A stretch of 64,000 nucleotides of DNA from contig NZ_JBFAHM010000008.1 in assembly GCF_040654195.1 (NCBI RefSeq), forward strand, positions 372,001 to 436,000. Direction: 5' to 3'. Below the pieces are notes generated by a model. It saw nothing but the letters and a program-made list of their open reading frames with translations. It ran no database searches and was not told the DNA's origin. Within the stretch, counting starts at the first letter, position 1; each line of letters opens with the position of its first letter. Below are positions 52,817-61,215 of the stretch, in pieces. Position numbers and translations under genes: made by a program. This stretch comes from Hamadaea sp013361475 (GTDB taxonomy: Bacteria; Actinomycetota; Actinomycetes; Mycobacteriales; Micromonosporaceae).

Positions 52817-53881
52817 ATGACGGAGGCCACACCCGCCGAGCACGCCGCGATGGCCCGGGCGATCGAACTCGCCGCTCGCGGTCTCGGCACGACCAGCCCG
52901 AACCCCGTGGTGGGCTGTGTGATCCTGGACAGCTCGGGGGAGGTCGCCGGCGAGGGCTTCCACGCGTACGCCGGTGGGCCGCACGCCGAGATCGTGGCGC
53001 TCGCCCAGGCGGGGGAGCGGGCCAAGGGCGGCACCGCGGTGGTGACCCTGGAGCCGTGCAATCACACCGGCCGGACCGGCCCGTGCAGTCAGGCCCTGAT
53101 CCGGGCCGGCGTGGCGCGCGTGGTGATCGCCGTCCTCGATCCGACCGACGCCGCCAAGGGTGGCGCGGAGACCCTCCGGGAATCCGGCGTGCAGGTCGTC
53201 GCCGGCGTACGCGAGGCCGAGGCGACCCGGGGCAACGTCATGTGGCTGTCTTCGGTCCGCCGCAAGCGGCCGTACCTCATCTGGAAGTTCGCCTCCACAG
53301 TGGATGGAAGGTCGGCGGCGGAGGACGGGACCAGCATGTGGATCACGTCCGAGGCCTCCCGGATGGACGTGCACGCGCTCCGGGGCACGGTGGACGCGAT
53401 CATCGTCGGCGTCGGCACCGTCATCGCCGACGACTCCCGGTTGACCGCTCGGAATCTCCGGGACGGCAGCCTGGCCATCCGGCAACCACTGCGCGTCGTC
53501 GTGGACTCCATTGGGCGTACCCCTGAGAACGCGAAGGTCAGGGACGGCGCGGCCGCGACCTGGATCGCGACCTCGGCCGAGGTGGGCGCGGACGCCGACG
53601 GGCGCGTGGACCTGGTGGCGCTGATGAGCCGGATGTATGAGCGGGGCGTGCGCAGCGCCCTGCTGGAGGGCGGCCCCACGCTGGCCGGAGCGTTCCTCGC
53701 GGCCGGGCTGGTCGACAAGATCGTCGGATACGTGGCGCCGAAGCTGCTCGGCGGCGGCCCGGCGGCGCTCATGGGCGCCGGTGTGAAGACCATCACCGAG
53801 GCGATCGAACTCGATGTCACCGACGTTGACCGGGTTGGACCGGATCTCCGGATCACCGCCGTGCCGAAGAGGGAGAATTAG
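52817..53881 (+). CDS. ribD: Bifunctional riboflavin deaminase / reductase
   Basis: Second and third steps from GTP to riboflavin. 354 residues from the ATG at 52817. The deaminase domain has the zinc site GGPHAEIVAL and LEPCNHTGRTGPCSQALI. The reductase domain begins RPYLIWKFASTVDGRSA and contains ALLEGGPTLAGAFL. No FMN riboswitch is recognisable in the 61 bp upstream. ribE follows after 2 bp. Confidence 0.96.
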   Translation: MTEATPAEHAAMARAIELAARGLGTTSPNPVVGCVILDSSGEVAGEGFHAYAGGPHAEIVALAQAGERAKGGTAVVTLEPCNHTGRTGPCSQALIRAGVARVVIAVLDPTDAAKGGAETLRESGVQVVAGVREAEATRGNVMWLSSVRRKRPYLIWKFASTVDGRSAAEDGTSMWITSEASRMDVHALRGTVDAIIVGVGTVIADDSRLTARNLRDGSLAIRQPLRVVVDSIGRTPENAKVRDGAAATWIATSAEVGADADGRVDLVALMSRMYERGVRSALLEGGPTLAGAFLAAGLVDKIVGYVAPKLLGGGPAALMGAGVKTITEAIELDVTDVDRVGPDLRITAVPKREN

Positions 53882-53883
53882 GC

Positions 53884-54495
53884 GTGTTCACCGGCATTGT
53901 CGAGGAGCTGGGCGAGGTAGTCGAGCTCACCTGGAAGGGCGAGGGCGCGCGGCTGGCGATCAAAGGGCCGGTGGTGACCTCCGACGCCGGCCACGGCGAC
54001 TCCATCGCGGTCAACGGCGTCTGCCTGACCGTCGTCGAGAACCTGGGCGACACCTTCACCACCGAGGTCATGAAGGAGTCCTTCGACCGCAGCTCGCTCG
54101 GCGCGCTCCAGGTCGGCGACCGGGTCAACCTGGAACGGGCGGTCAAGGTGTCCGACCGGCTCGGCGGGCACATCGTGCAGGGGCACGTCGACGGGGTCGC
54201 CACGATCACCGAGCGCGTCCCGGGCGACCTGTGGGAGACCGTACGGTTCACTCTTCCGGAGGATCTTTCCCGCTACATCGTGGAGAAGGGCTCCATCACG
54301 GTCGACGGCATCTCGCTGACTGTGACCGAGATCTCCGAAGTTGCGTTCGCCGTGAGCCTGATCCCCACCACACTGGAGGTGACCACGCTCGGCCGTAAGG
54401 GCGTCGGCGACCAGGTGAACCTGGAGGTCGACGTGATCGCCAAGTACGTCGAGAAGCTGGTGAGCACGGGCCGCACCGGAGGGAACCAGGCATGA
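53884..54495 (+). CDS. ribE: Riboflavin synthase alpha subunit
   Basis: Dismutates two lumazines to riboflavin. 203 residues with two lumazine-binding barrels: MFTGIVEELGEV with SIAVNGVCLTVV in the first and GHIVQGHVDGVATI with GSITVDGISLTVTEI in the second. GTG start. ATGA overlap with ribBA. Confidence 0.96.
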   Translation: MFTGIVEELGEVVELTWKGEGARLAIKGPVVTSDAGHGDSIAVNGVCLTVVENLGDTFTTEVMKESFDRSSLGALQVGDRVNLERAVKVSDRLGGHIVQGHVDGVATITERVPGDLWETVRFTLPEDLSRYIVEKGSITVDGISLTVTEISEVAFAVSLIPTTLEVTTLGRKGVGDQVNLEVDVIAKYVEKLVSTGRTGGNQA

Positions 54496-55718
54496 CGTTG
54501 TCCTCGATCGAAACCGCGATCGCCGAGATCAAGGCCGGCAGGGCCGTCGTCGTCGTGGACGACGAGGACCGCGAGAACGAAGGCGACCTGATCTTCGCGG
54601 CCGAGCTGGCCACGCCGGAGCTGCTCGCCTTCACCGTCCGCTACACCTCCGGCTACATCTGCGCGCCGGTGCTGGAGGCCGACGCCGACCGGCTGGACCT
54701 GCCGCCGCAGTGGCACACCAACCAGGACCGGCGGGGGACGGCGTACACGGTCACCGTCGACGCGCGCGAAGGCGTCAGCACGGGCATCTCCGCCGCCGAC
54801 CGGGCGCACACGATCCGGCTGCTGGCCGACCCCACGACCAGGCCCAGCGACCTGTCCCGCCCGGGGCACGTGGTGCCGCTGCGAGCCAAGTCGGGCGGTG
54901 TGCTGCGCCGGCCGGGGCACACCGAGGCCGCCGTCGACCTCGCCACCCTCGCCGGGCTGCGCCCGGCCGGGGTGCTCTGCGAGCTGATCAACGACGACGG
55001 CACGATGATGCGGCTGCCCGAGCTGACCGCGTTCGCGCAGGAGCACGGACTCGCCATCATCTCCATCGCCGATCTCATCGAATACCGGCGCCGGACCGAG
55101 CGGCTCGTCGAGCGGATCGCCGGCGCCCGCCTGCCCACCGAGTACGGCGAGTTCACCGCGGTCGGTTACCGGGCCACCAACGACAACGCCGAGCACATCG
55201 CCCTCGTCTTCGGCGAGATCGGCGACGGCGAGGACGTCCTCGTCCGGGTGCACTCCGAATGCCTGACCGGCGACGTCTTCGCCTCACTGCGCTGCGACTG
55301 CGGTCCGCAGCTGCACGCGGCGCTGGAGCGGGTGGCCGAGGAGGGCCGCGGCGTCGTGCTCTACATGCGCGGGCACGAGGGCCGGGGCATCGGGCTGCTG
55401 CACAAGCTGCAGGCGTACCAGTTGCAGGACGGCGGCCGGGACACGGTGGACGCCAATCTCGACCTCGGGCTGCCGGCCGACGCCCGCGACTACGGCACCG
55501 GCGCGCAGATCCTCTACGACCTCGGCGTACGCACGATGCGGCTGCTCACCAACAACCCGGCCAAGCGGGCCGGGCTGGACGGCTACGGGCTGTCCATCGT
55601 GGGCCGGGAGCCGCTGCCGGTCCGCCCGCACCCCGAGAACCTGCGCTATCTCCAGACCAAGCGGGACCGCATGGGTCACCTGATCGATCTCGAACCGCCG
55701 ACTGAAGGAGTCGCCTGA
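54492..55718 (+). CDS. ribBA: Bifunctional DHBP synthase / GTP cyclohydrolase II
   Basis: Supplies both riboflavin precursors. 408 residues. The RibB domain (about 1-205) has VVVVDDEDRENEGDLIFAAE, DAREGVSTGISAADRA and HTEAAVDLA. The RibA domain has zinc cysteines in RVHSECLTGDVFASLRCDCG and the catalytic RGHEGRGIGLLHKL. Overlaps ribE by ATGA and ribH by TGATG. Confidence 0.97.
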   Translation: MTLSSIETAIAEIKAGRAVVVVDDEDRENEGDLIFAAELATPELLAFTVRYTSGYICAPVLEADADRLDLPPQWHTNQDRRGTAYTVTVDAREGVSTGISAADRAHTIRLLADPTTRPSDLSRPGHVVPLRAKSGGVLRRPGHTEAAVDLATLAGLRPAGVLCELINDDGTMMRLPELTAFAQEHGLAIISIADLIEYRRRTERLVERIAGARLPTEYGEFTAVGYRATNDNAEHIALVFGEIGDGEDVLVRVHSECLTGDVFASLRCDCGPQLHAALERVAEEGRGVVLYMRGHEGRGIGLLHKLQAYQLQDGGRDTVDANLDLGLPADARDYGTGAQILYDLGVRTMRLLTNNPAKRAGLDGYGLSIVGREPLPVRPHPENLRYLQTKRDRMGHLIDLEPPTEGVA

Positions 55719-56188
55719 TGGCCGGATTCGGCGCGCCCGAGGACAACGCGGTCGACGCGCACGGGCTGACCCTGGGCGTCGTCGCCACCCGCTGGAACGG
55801 CGAGCTGGTCGACCAGATGCTCGAGCGGGCGCTCGCGGCCGCGAAGGCCAGCGGGGTCAGCGACGTCGAGGTCCACCGGGTCGCCGGTTCGGTGGAGATC
55901 CCGGTCGTCGCGCAGGCGCTGGCGCGCCGCAAGGACGCCGTCGTCGCCCTCGGCGTCGTCGTGCGCGGCGACACCCCGCACTTCGACTACGTCTGCCGGT
56001 CGGTCACCGACGGGCTGACCCGCGTCGCGCTCGACGAGCGGACGCCGGTGGGCCAGGGAGTCCTGACCGTCAACACGATCGAGCAGGCGCGCGACCGGGC
56101 CGGACTGCCAGGCTCGGCCGAGGACAAGGGCTGGGCGGCCACGATCGCGGCGCTCGACGTCGCGGTCACCCTGCGATCACTGACCTAG
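55718..56188 (+). CDS. ribH: 6,7-dimethyl-8-ribityllumazine synthase
   Basis: Icosahedral capsid-forming enzyme of 156 residues. ATRWNGELVDQMLERALAAA, RVAGSVEIPVVAQALARR and GVVVRGDTPHFDYVCRSVTD (catalytic histidine) are the family motifs, then NTIEQARDRAG. The last codons and stop lie in the first unit of a 16-bp tandem repeat. Confidence 0.96.
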   Translation: MAGFGAPEDNAVDAHGLTLGVVATRWNGELVDQMLERALAAAKASGVSDVEVHRVAGSVEIPVVAQALARRKDAVVALGVVVRGDTPHFDYVCRSVTDGLTRVALDERTPVGQGVLTVNTIEQARDRAGLPGSAEDKGWAATIAALDVAVTLRSLT

Positions 56189-56220
56189 GCGATCACTGAC
56201 TTAGGCGATCACTGTCTTAG
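56173..56220 (+). repeat. Three 16-bp tandem repeats spanning the ribH stop codon
   Basis: GCGATCACTGACCTAG, GCGATCACTGACTTAG and GCGATCACTGTCTTAG follow each other without spacers. The ribH TAG is in unit 1, and each unit repeats a TAG. Confidence 0.93.
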
Positions 56221-56264
56221 ATACGTCACTGGCGTCGGCTTCGCCGGGGGCGTTCACTGGACGC

Positions 56265-57095
56265 ATGCGGGTTCTCGCGGCTTCACTCGGGCTCGTCCTG
56301 CTGGCGGGCTGCACGACTCCGGCGCCGGCACCGTCCGGGTCACCGTCTCCTTCCGGCGCGGCGTCCGCGTCGGCCTCGGCCGGCGGCAGCGCCTTGCTCG
56401 CCGTCTACTACACGCTCGCCGACAGGGGTACGCCGAAACTAGTGCGCGAATTCCACCGGTTGGCCGTCGCAGCGGACACGCCGGCCGGGAAGACCACGGC
56501 GGCGGTGGCGGAGATGCTGCGCCCCAGTGCCTCGGACCGGGACTACAGGACGTTGTGGCCGTCGAGCGTACGCGTCACCGGCAGCTCGGTCGAGGGCGAT
56601 GTGGTCACGGTGGACCTCACGGGTCTCACCAGCGGCGTCGGAGCCGAGGCGGAGGGGCAGGCCATCCAGCAGCTCGTGTGGACGGCCACCGCGAACTCCG
56701 GGGCGTCCCGCGTACGCGTCCGGGTGGACGGCGCGGCGGTGGAGAGCGTCTTCGGCCATGTCTCGGTCAAGGATCCGGTGAGCCGGGCGCCGGCGATCGA
56801 CACCCTGCATCTGGTCTGGGTGATCGGCCCGCAGGAGGGCGAGACCGTCGGCCGCGACGTGACCCTGCACTTGGCCGGGATCGTCTTCGAGAACACGCTG
56901 AACTACGAGATCCTGCAGAACGGCAAGGTCGTCCGGCATGAGGTCGTCACCCTCGAACCCGGACATCCGGCGATGGGGGAGAAGAAGGTGACGGTGCGGT
57001 TGTCGCCGGGCACCTACGTCGTGCAGGCCTACGAGATCTCGATGGCCGACAGCAGCCGGCAGCACGTCGACAACCACACCTTCACCGTGAGCTAG
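56265..57095 (+). CDS. Lipoprotein with GerMN-like and Gmad2-like domains
   Basis: 276 residues. Signal peptide with lipobox LLAGC (Cys15 lipidated), then a Ser/Ala/Pro linker. The first domain (about 45-165) looks like GerMN: KTTAAVAEML, VTVDLTGLTSGVGAEAEGQA and QLVWTATANSG. The second (about 180-275) resembles the Ig-like Gmad2 domain (VIGPQEGETVGRDVTLHLAG). Actinobacterial relatives sit on the outer membrane face; function unknown. Its TAG shares CTAG with the opposing gene. Confidence 0.83.
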   Translation: MRVLAASLGLVLLAGCTTPAPAPSGSPSPSGAASASASAGGSALLAVYYTLADRGTPKLVREFHRLAVAADTPAGKTTAAVAEMLRPSASDRDYRTLWPSSVRVTGSSVEGDVVTVDLTGLTSGVGAEAEGQAIQQLVWTATANSGASRVRVRVDGAAVESVFGHVSVKDPVSRAPAIDTLHLVWVIGPQEGETVGRDVTLHLAGIVFENTLNYEILQNGKVVRHEVVTLEPGHPAMGEKKVTVRLSPGTYVVQAYEISMADSSRQHVDNHTFTVS

Positions 57096-57721
57096 AGGTC
57101 GACTCCGCCGCCGATCGGAATGCGCGAGTAGGCCGTCTGCCCCTTCAGGTCCATCCAGCGGTCGAACCCGGCGAAGCCGATGTCCTCCGACAGCATCCGG
57201 TCGTGGATCGGGTGCGCCCGTTTCGGGGCGACCGCCCGGACGAAGTCCAGCGCCTCCCGCAGCTTGAGCCACGGCGCGGAGGCGGGCACGAGCAGTACGC
57301 CGACCTCCGCCTCCGGCACGAACAGCGCGTCACCGGGGTGGTAGAGCGCCCCGGACGAGGTCCCGACGAGGTAACCGACGTTGGCGCAGCCGGGCAGGCC
57401 CTCGTAGATCTCGGCGTGCCGGCCGCCGACCACGGTGACGTCGAACCCGGCGGCGGTGAACGTGTCACCGGTCGCGACGGTGGTCACCGCTTCGCCCATC
57501 TTCTCCCGCAGCTCGCCGGCGATGAGCTCCGGCGCGAAGACGCGTACGTCCTGCTGAGTCAGGCGCTCGGCGTCCACGTGGTCGAAGTGCTCGTGGGTGA
57601 TCAGGACGTCGGTGACACCCTCGAAGACCTCCGGCTCGGACCACACACCAGGGTCGATCAGCAGCGTCCGGTCGCCGTCGTGCAGGCGTACGCAGGCGTG
57701 CGTGAACTTGATCAACTGCAT
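57092..57721 (-). CDS. MBL-fold metallo-hydrolase (UlaG-like)
   Basis: 209 residues from the ATG at 57721 (MQLIKFTHACVRLHDGDRTL). LLIDPGVWSEPEVF and the zinc motif THEHFDHVDAE are present; the second set lies in GGRHAEIY and YHPGDALFVP. These UlaG-type proteins act on unknown substrates in most actinobacteria. Its stop (CTA on the plus strand) overlaps the stop of the convergent lipoprotein gene. Confidence 0.87.
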   Translation of the reverse strand: MQLIKFTHACVRLHDGDRTLLIDPGVWSEPEVFEGVTDVLITHEHFDHVDAERLTQQDVRVFAPELIAGELREKMGEAVTTVATGDTFTAAGFDVTVVGGRHAEIYEGLPGCANVGYLVGTSSGALYHPGDALFVPEAEVGVLLVPASAPWLKLREALDFVRAVAPKRAHPIHDRMLSEDIGFAGFDRWMDLKGQTAYSRIPIGGGVDL

Positions 57722-57805
57722 GCGTCCGAGCGTACGCCGTTCTCGCTTCGTGGAACCGGTCACGTCCAAGGTCGCGCCGGCGACCACGTCGGGCAGAATT
57801 GCGGC

Positions 57806-58069
57806 GTGAAGACGTTCGAGGAGCTCTTCGAGGAGCTGCGGGCGAAGGTCGCCGCCGGGGATCCCGAGTCGGGCACGGTCAAGGCCGTCCGTGGCGGGGT
57901 GCACTCGGTCGGCAAGAAGGTGGTCGAGGAGGCCGCCGAGTCGTGGATGGCGGCCGAGCACGAAGGCCCCGACCGCGCCGCCGAGGAGATCTCGCAGCTG
58001 CTCTACCAGGCTCAGGTGCTGATGCTCGCGACCGGGATCGAGCTGAAGGACGTCTACCGACATCTCTAG
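57806..58069 (+). CDS. hisE: Phosphoribosyl-ATP pyrophosphatase
   Basis: Second histidine step. 87 residues from the GTG at 57806, standalone HisE as in actinobacteria. TFEELFEELRAKVAAGDPES, KKVVEEAAESWMAAEHE (metal-binding glutamates) and EISQLLYQAQVLMLA identify it. hisG follows after 50 bp. Confidence 0.95.
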   Translation: MKTFEELFEELRAKVAAGDPESGTVKAVRGGVHSVGKKVVEEAAESWMAAEHEGPDRAAEEISQLLYQAQVLMLATGIELKDVYRHL

Positions 58070-58119
58070 ATCGGGTTCAGTCCGTCCCCGTCAGACACCG
58101 ATCTTGAGGAAACCAGAGC

Positions 58120-58968
58120 ATGCTGCGCATCGCCGTGCCCAACAAGGGCACCCTGTCCAAGCCCGCCATCGAGATGCTGCGTGAGGCGGGCTACCGCCAG
58201 CGCAGCGACGACCGCGACCTCGCCTGCCTCGACACCGACAACGACGTCGAGTTCTTCTATCTCCGCCCACGCGACATCGCGACCTACGTCGGTTCGGGCG
58301 ACCTCGACCTGGGCATCACCGGTCAGGATCTGCTCGTCGACGGGGGCACTCCGGTCGAGCAGCTGCTGGAGCTGGGCTTCGCCGGTGCCACCTTCCGATT
58401 CGCCGCGCCACAGGGCGCCATCGCCGACCTCGGCTCGCTCGACGGCAAGCGGATCGCCACGGCGTACCCGGGGCTGGTCGAGCGCTACCTCGACGAGCGG
58501 GACATCAAGGCCCGGGTCGTGGAATTGGACGGCGCGGTGGAGAACGCCGTCCGCCTCGGCGTCGCCGACCTGATCGCCGACGTGGTCGCGACCGGCGCCA
58601 CGCTCCGGCAGGCCGGCCTGGTGCCGCTCGGTGACCCGATCATGGTCTCCGAGGCGGCGCTGATCCACCGCACTGGCGACGACCCGGCCCTTCCGCAGGT
58701 CGCCCAGCTGCTGCGGCGGCTGCAGGGCGTGCTGGTCGCCCGCCGGTACGTGATGCTCGCCTACGACTGCCGGGCCGACCGGCTCGACGAGGCGGTCGCA
58801 CTGACGCCCGGCATCGAGTCGCCCACGGTGTCCCCGTTGCACCGCGAAGGCTGGGTCGCCGTCCAGGCGATGGTCCAGCGCGCCGAGATGCACCGGATCA
58901 TGGACGAGCTGTACGACATCGGCGCCCGGGCCATCCTGGTCACCGACATCCACGCCTGCCGCCTCTGA
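58120..58968 (+). CDS. hisG: ATP phosphoribosyltransferase (long form)
   Basis: First histidine step. 282 residues: the long form with its own C-terminal histidine-binding ACT-like domain (about 210-282; SPTVSPLHREGWVAVQAMVQ). LRIAVPNKGTLSKPAIEML opens it; DLDLGITGQDLLVD and the PRPP loop DLIADVVATGATLRQAGL follow. Feedback inhibition by histidine is expected. Downstream lies repeat copy B3. Confidence 0.96.
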   Translation: MLRIAVPNKGTLSKPAIEMLREAGYRQRSDDRDLACLDTDNDVEFFYLRPRDIATYVGSGDLDLGITGQDLLVDGGTPVEQLLELGFAGATFRFAAPQGAIADLGSLDGKRIATAYPGLVERYLDERDIKARVVELDGAVENAVRLGVADLIADVVATGATLRQAGLVPLGDPIMVSEAALIHRTGDDPALPQVAQLLRRLQGVLVARRYVMLAYDCRADRLDEAVALTPGIESPTVSPLHREGWVAVQAMVQRAEMHRIMDELYDIGARAILVTDIHACRL

Positions 58969-58984
58969 CGCCCCCTTTCGAGCA

Positions 58985-59057
58985 TGATCATTGCGTCAGC
59001 CATGCGGTTAACTCGGGCATTTCGCGGCGCGAACCAGCATGGCTGGCGCGATGATCA
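58985..59057 (+). repeat. Family B 73-bp element, copy B3
   Basis: Arms 58985-59007 and 59035-59057 around a 27-nt loop containing GGGCATTT and an inner hairpin TTCGC-GGC-GCGAA. Same orientation as B1. It lies between hisG and the PH-domain gene, both rightward. No flanking duplication is evident. Confidence 0.92.
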
Positions 59058-59094
59058 CCACTAGGCGGCGGGCGCGATGGTTGGTGGTGGCAGG

Positions 59095-59586
59095 ATGGAC
59101 GCCGTGGCAGCAGCGGAGACGGTGATGATCGACGTCCGGCCCAAGCGCGTACGCGTGGTGGCGTGGGTCGCGGCGGTCGCGATCCTGGCGGTGTTCGCCG
59201 CGGTGGCGACCGCGCTGACCGGGTCGACCGGGGAGGGCACCGCGGTGTTCCGGCCGGGTGACCAGGCCGCCATGATCGGCCTCGGGTTCTGCGGCGCGCT
59301 GGCCGCGCTCGCCTTCGCCCGGCCCCGGGTCTGGGGCACCGAGCAGGGCATCCGCGTCCGCAACGTGTTCGCGACCTACGAACTGCCGTGGAACGTCGTC
59401 CGGGCGGTCCGGTTCGACCACGGCCACCCGTGGGCGCAGCTGGAGCTGCAGGACGACGACACCGTGTCGGTCCTGGCCATCCAGGCGGTCGACAAGGAGC
59501 ACGCGCTCGCCGCCGTCCGCGGTCTGCGCAGTCTCCATGCGGCACACCTCACCGCAGTGGCGAGTACGCCCGATTCGCGGTCCTGA
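59095..59586 (+). CDS. PH-domain membrane protein
   Basis: 163 residues from the ATG at 59095. Two membrane helices (VVAWVAAVAILAVFAAVATA and AAMIGLGFCGALAALAF) precede a bacterial PH-like domain (GIRVRNVFATYELPWNVVRA, WAQLELQDDDTVSVLAIQ). Relatives follow hisG in many actinobacteria. Function unknown. Repeat copy B3 lies between it and hisG. Confidence 0.85.
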   Translation: MDAVAAAETVMIDVRPKRVRVVAWVAAVAILAVFAAVATALTGSTGEGTAVFRPGDQAAMIGLGFCGALAALAFARPRVWGTEQGIRVRNVFATYELPWNVVRAVRFDHGHPWAQLELQDDDTVSVLAIQAVDKEHALAAVRGLRSLHAAHLTAVASTPDSRS

Positions 59587-59948
59587 ACGCCGCCTGGTAA
59601 AGTTGTCGAGTCGACCTTGCCGATACTGACCTCACCGTGTGGTGAACGACGTGTCGGCCACAAAGCGGAGCGCCTGCTCCCACCCGGTCACCTTGAGTGC
59701 ATCGGGTCCGGTCACCGGCCTCGCGCCACCGCCTTCGGGCGGTGAGCCGCCGAAGGCCCGGGTCGTGCGCCTGACAGCGTGCGTGGACCGGTCGAGCGGG
59801 CCCTGGCATGCGCCGGGGCCTTCTGCTTTGGGCCACCGGGACACGGCGCGAGCCCGGCCGGTGGCACACAAAGACACGGTCCACGCCTTCGCACCCGCGA
59901 GGGAGCGGACGCCGAAGGTCGGCACGGACACTAGTTGGAGGAGGCCAC
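59587..59948 (+). promoter_or_regulatory. infC leader region with hairpins, no gene
   Basis: 362 bp without a convincing gene. CACCGCC-TTCG-GGCGGTG (59727-59744) is a stable tetraloop hairpin. GGCCC (59799-59803) can pair with GGGCC (59816-59820) just before TTCTGCTTT, resembling an attenuator. GGAGGAGG (59937-59944) is the infC ribosome site. A long leader before infC-rpmI-rplT is typical of operons regulated by L20 or by attenuation. Confidence 0.5.
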
Positions 59949-60545
59949 ATCAGCGTCGAGCCACGCGTCAACGATCAGATCAGGGCACGTGAGGTCCGTC
60001 TGGTCGGCCCTGAGGGTGAGCAGGTCGGCATCGTTCCGATCGAGCGCGCCCTGCAGTTGGCCGCCGACGTCGATCTGGATCTGGTCGAGGTCGCGCCGAT
60101 GGCCCGCCCGCCCGTCTGCAAGCTCATGGACTTCGGCAAGTTCAAGTACGAGAGCGCGCTCAAGGCGAGGGAAGCCCGGCGTAACCAGCAGCAGACCATC
60201 ATCAAGGAGATGAAGCTGCGTCCGAAGATCGACCAGCACGACTACGAGACCAAGAAGGGTCACGTCGTGCGCTTCCTCAAGGCCGGGGACAAGGTCAAGG
60301 TGACCATCATGTTCCGCGGCCGGGAGCAGAGCCGCCCGGAGCTGGGCTACCGGCTCCTGCGCCGGCTTGAGGAGGAGGTCTCGGAACTGGGCTTCGTCGA
60401 GGCCGCACCGAAGCAGGACGGCCGGAACATGATCATGGTGCTCGCACCGAACCGCGCGACCAAGGCCGTCGGTCGCGGCGCTAAGTCCGACGACGACGCG
60501 CCCGTCGAGGCCGAGGAAGCCGCACAGCCGGTCGCCGAGAGCTGA
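59949..60545 (+). CDS. infC: Translation initiation factor IF-3 (ATC start)
   Basis: 198 residues. The start is the ATC at 59949: it lies 4 nt after GGAGGAGG and gives ISVEPRVNDQIRAREVRLVG, the usual IF-3 beginning, with no ATG, GTG or TTG nearby in frame. Non-canonical AUU/AUC starts let IF-3 repress its own translation. N-domain VEVAPMARPPVCKLMDFGKF, linker helix and C-domain (KIDQHDYETKKGHVVRFLKA) are complete; an acidic tail of about 20 residues is added. Confidence 0.95.
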   Translation: MSVEPRVNDQIRAREVRLVGPEGEQVGIVPIERALQLAADVDLDLVEVAPMARPPVCKLMDFGKFKYESALKAREARRNQQQTIIKEMKLRPKIDQHDYETKKGHVVRFLKAGDKVKVTIMFRGREQSRPELGYRLLRRLEEEVSELGFVEAAPKQDGRNMIMVLAPNRATKAVGRGAKSDDDAPVEAEEAAQPVAES

Positions 60546-60606
60546 CCAGCTCGACGGCGGGCCGATCGAGCACCGTAAGCAGATATTTCAGGGGAGATAC
60601 TTCGCA

Positions 60607-60801
60607 ATGCCGAAGATGAAGAGCCACACCGGCATGGGCAAGCGGGTCAAGGTGACCGGCACCGGCAAGATCCTGCGTCAGCAGACCGGCCTGCGCCACC
60701 GCCTCGAGGTGAAGGCGTCCAAGGAGACGCGCAGCCTCAGCGGCACCGTCGAGGTCGCCAAGAACGACCTCGCCCGCGTCAAGAAGATGCTCGGCCGCTG
60801 A
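60607..60801 (+). CDS. rpmI: 50S ribosomal protein L35
   Basis: 64 residues, basic: PKMKSHTGMGKRVKVTGTGK and QQTGLRHRLEVKASKETRSL. Normal length. Preceded by GGGGAG. Central gene of infC-rpmI-rplT. Confidence 0.97.
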   Translation: MPKMKSHTGMGKRVKVTGTGKILRQQTGLRHRLEVKASKETRSLSGTVEVAKNDLARVKKMLGR

Positions 60802-60835
60802 CGCGCGCCACGACGAACTGAAGGAGTAGATCGAC

Positions 60836-61207
60836 ATGGCACGCGTCAAGCGGGCGGTCAACGCCCAGAAGAAGCGCCGTACCCTGCTGGAGGCCGCGAG
60901 CGGTTACCGCGGCCAGCGCTCCCGGCTCTACCGCAAGGCCAAGGAGCAGGTGCTGCACTCGATGCAGTACGCCTACCGCGACCGTCGTGACCGCAAGGGC
61001 GACTTCCGCCAGCTGTGGATCACGCGGATCAACGCGGCCGCCCGTGCCAACGGGATGACCTACAACCGCCTCATCCAGGGCCTCAAGCTCGCCGAGGTGG
61101 AGGTCGACCGCAAGATCCTGGCCGACCTGGCCGTCCACGACGAGGCTGCGTTCGCCGCCATCGTCGAGGTCGCGCGCAAGGCCGTCGCGGCGCAGGCTCA
61201 GGCCTGA
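60836..61207 (+). CDS. rplT: 50S ribosomal protein L20
   Basis: 123 residues. ARVKRAVNAQKKRRTLLEAA is the extended RNA-binding N-terminus; YAYRDRRDRKGDFRQLWITR and INAAARANGMTYNRLIQGLK are conserved. L20 can also repress its own operon in other bacteria. GGAG lies 8 nt before the ATG. Confidence 0.97.
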   Translation: MARVKRAVNAQKKRRTLLEAASGYRGQRSRLYRKAKEQVLHSMQYAYRDRRDRKGDFRQLWITRINAAARANGMTYNRLIQGLKLAEVEVDRKILADLAVHDEAAFAAIVEVARKAVAAQAQA

Positions 61208-61215
61208 GCGACACC

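Noticed and set aside
59808..59948. infC starting at the ATG at 59808
   Set aside because: It adds 47 residues unlike any IF-3 and lacks a ribosome site, whereas ATC 59949 has a strong one.
59639..59992. A 117-codon ORF in the infC leader
   Set aside because: Overlaps the infC start out of frame, has no ribosome site and no protein-like composition.
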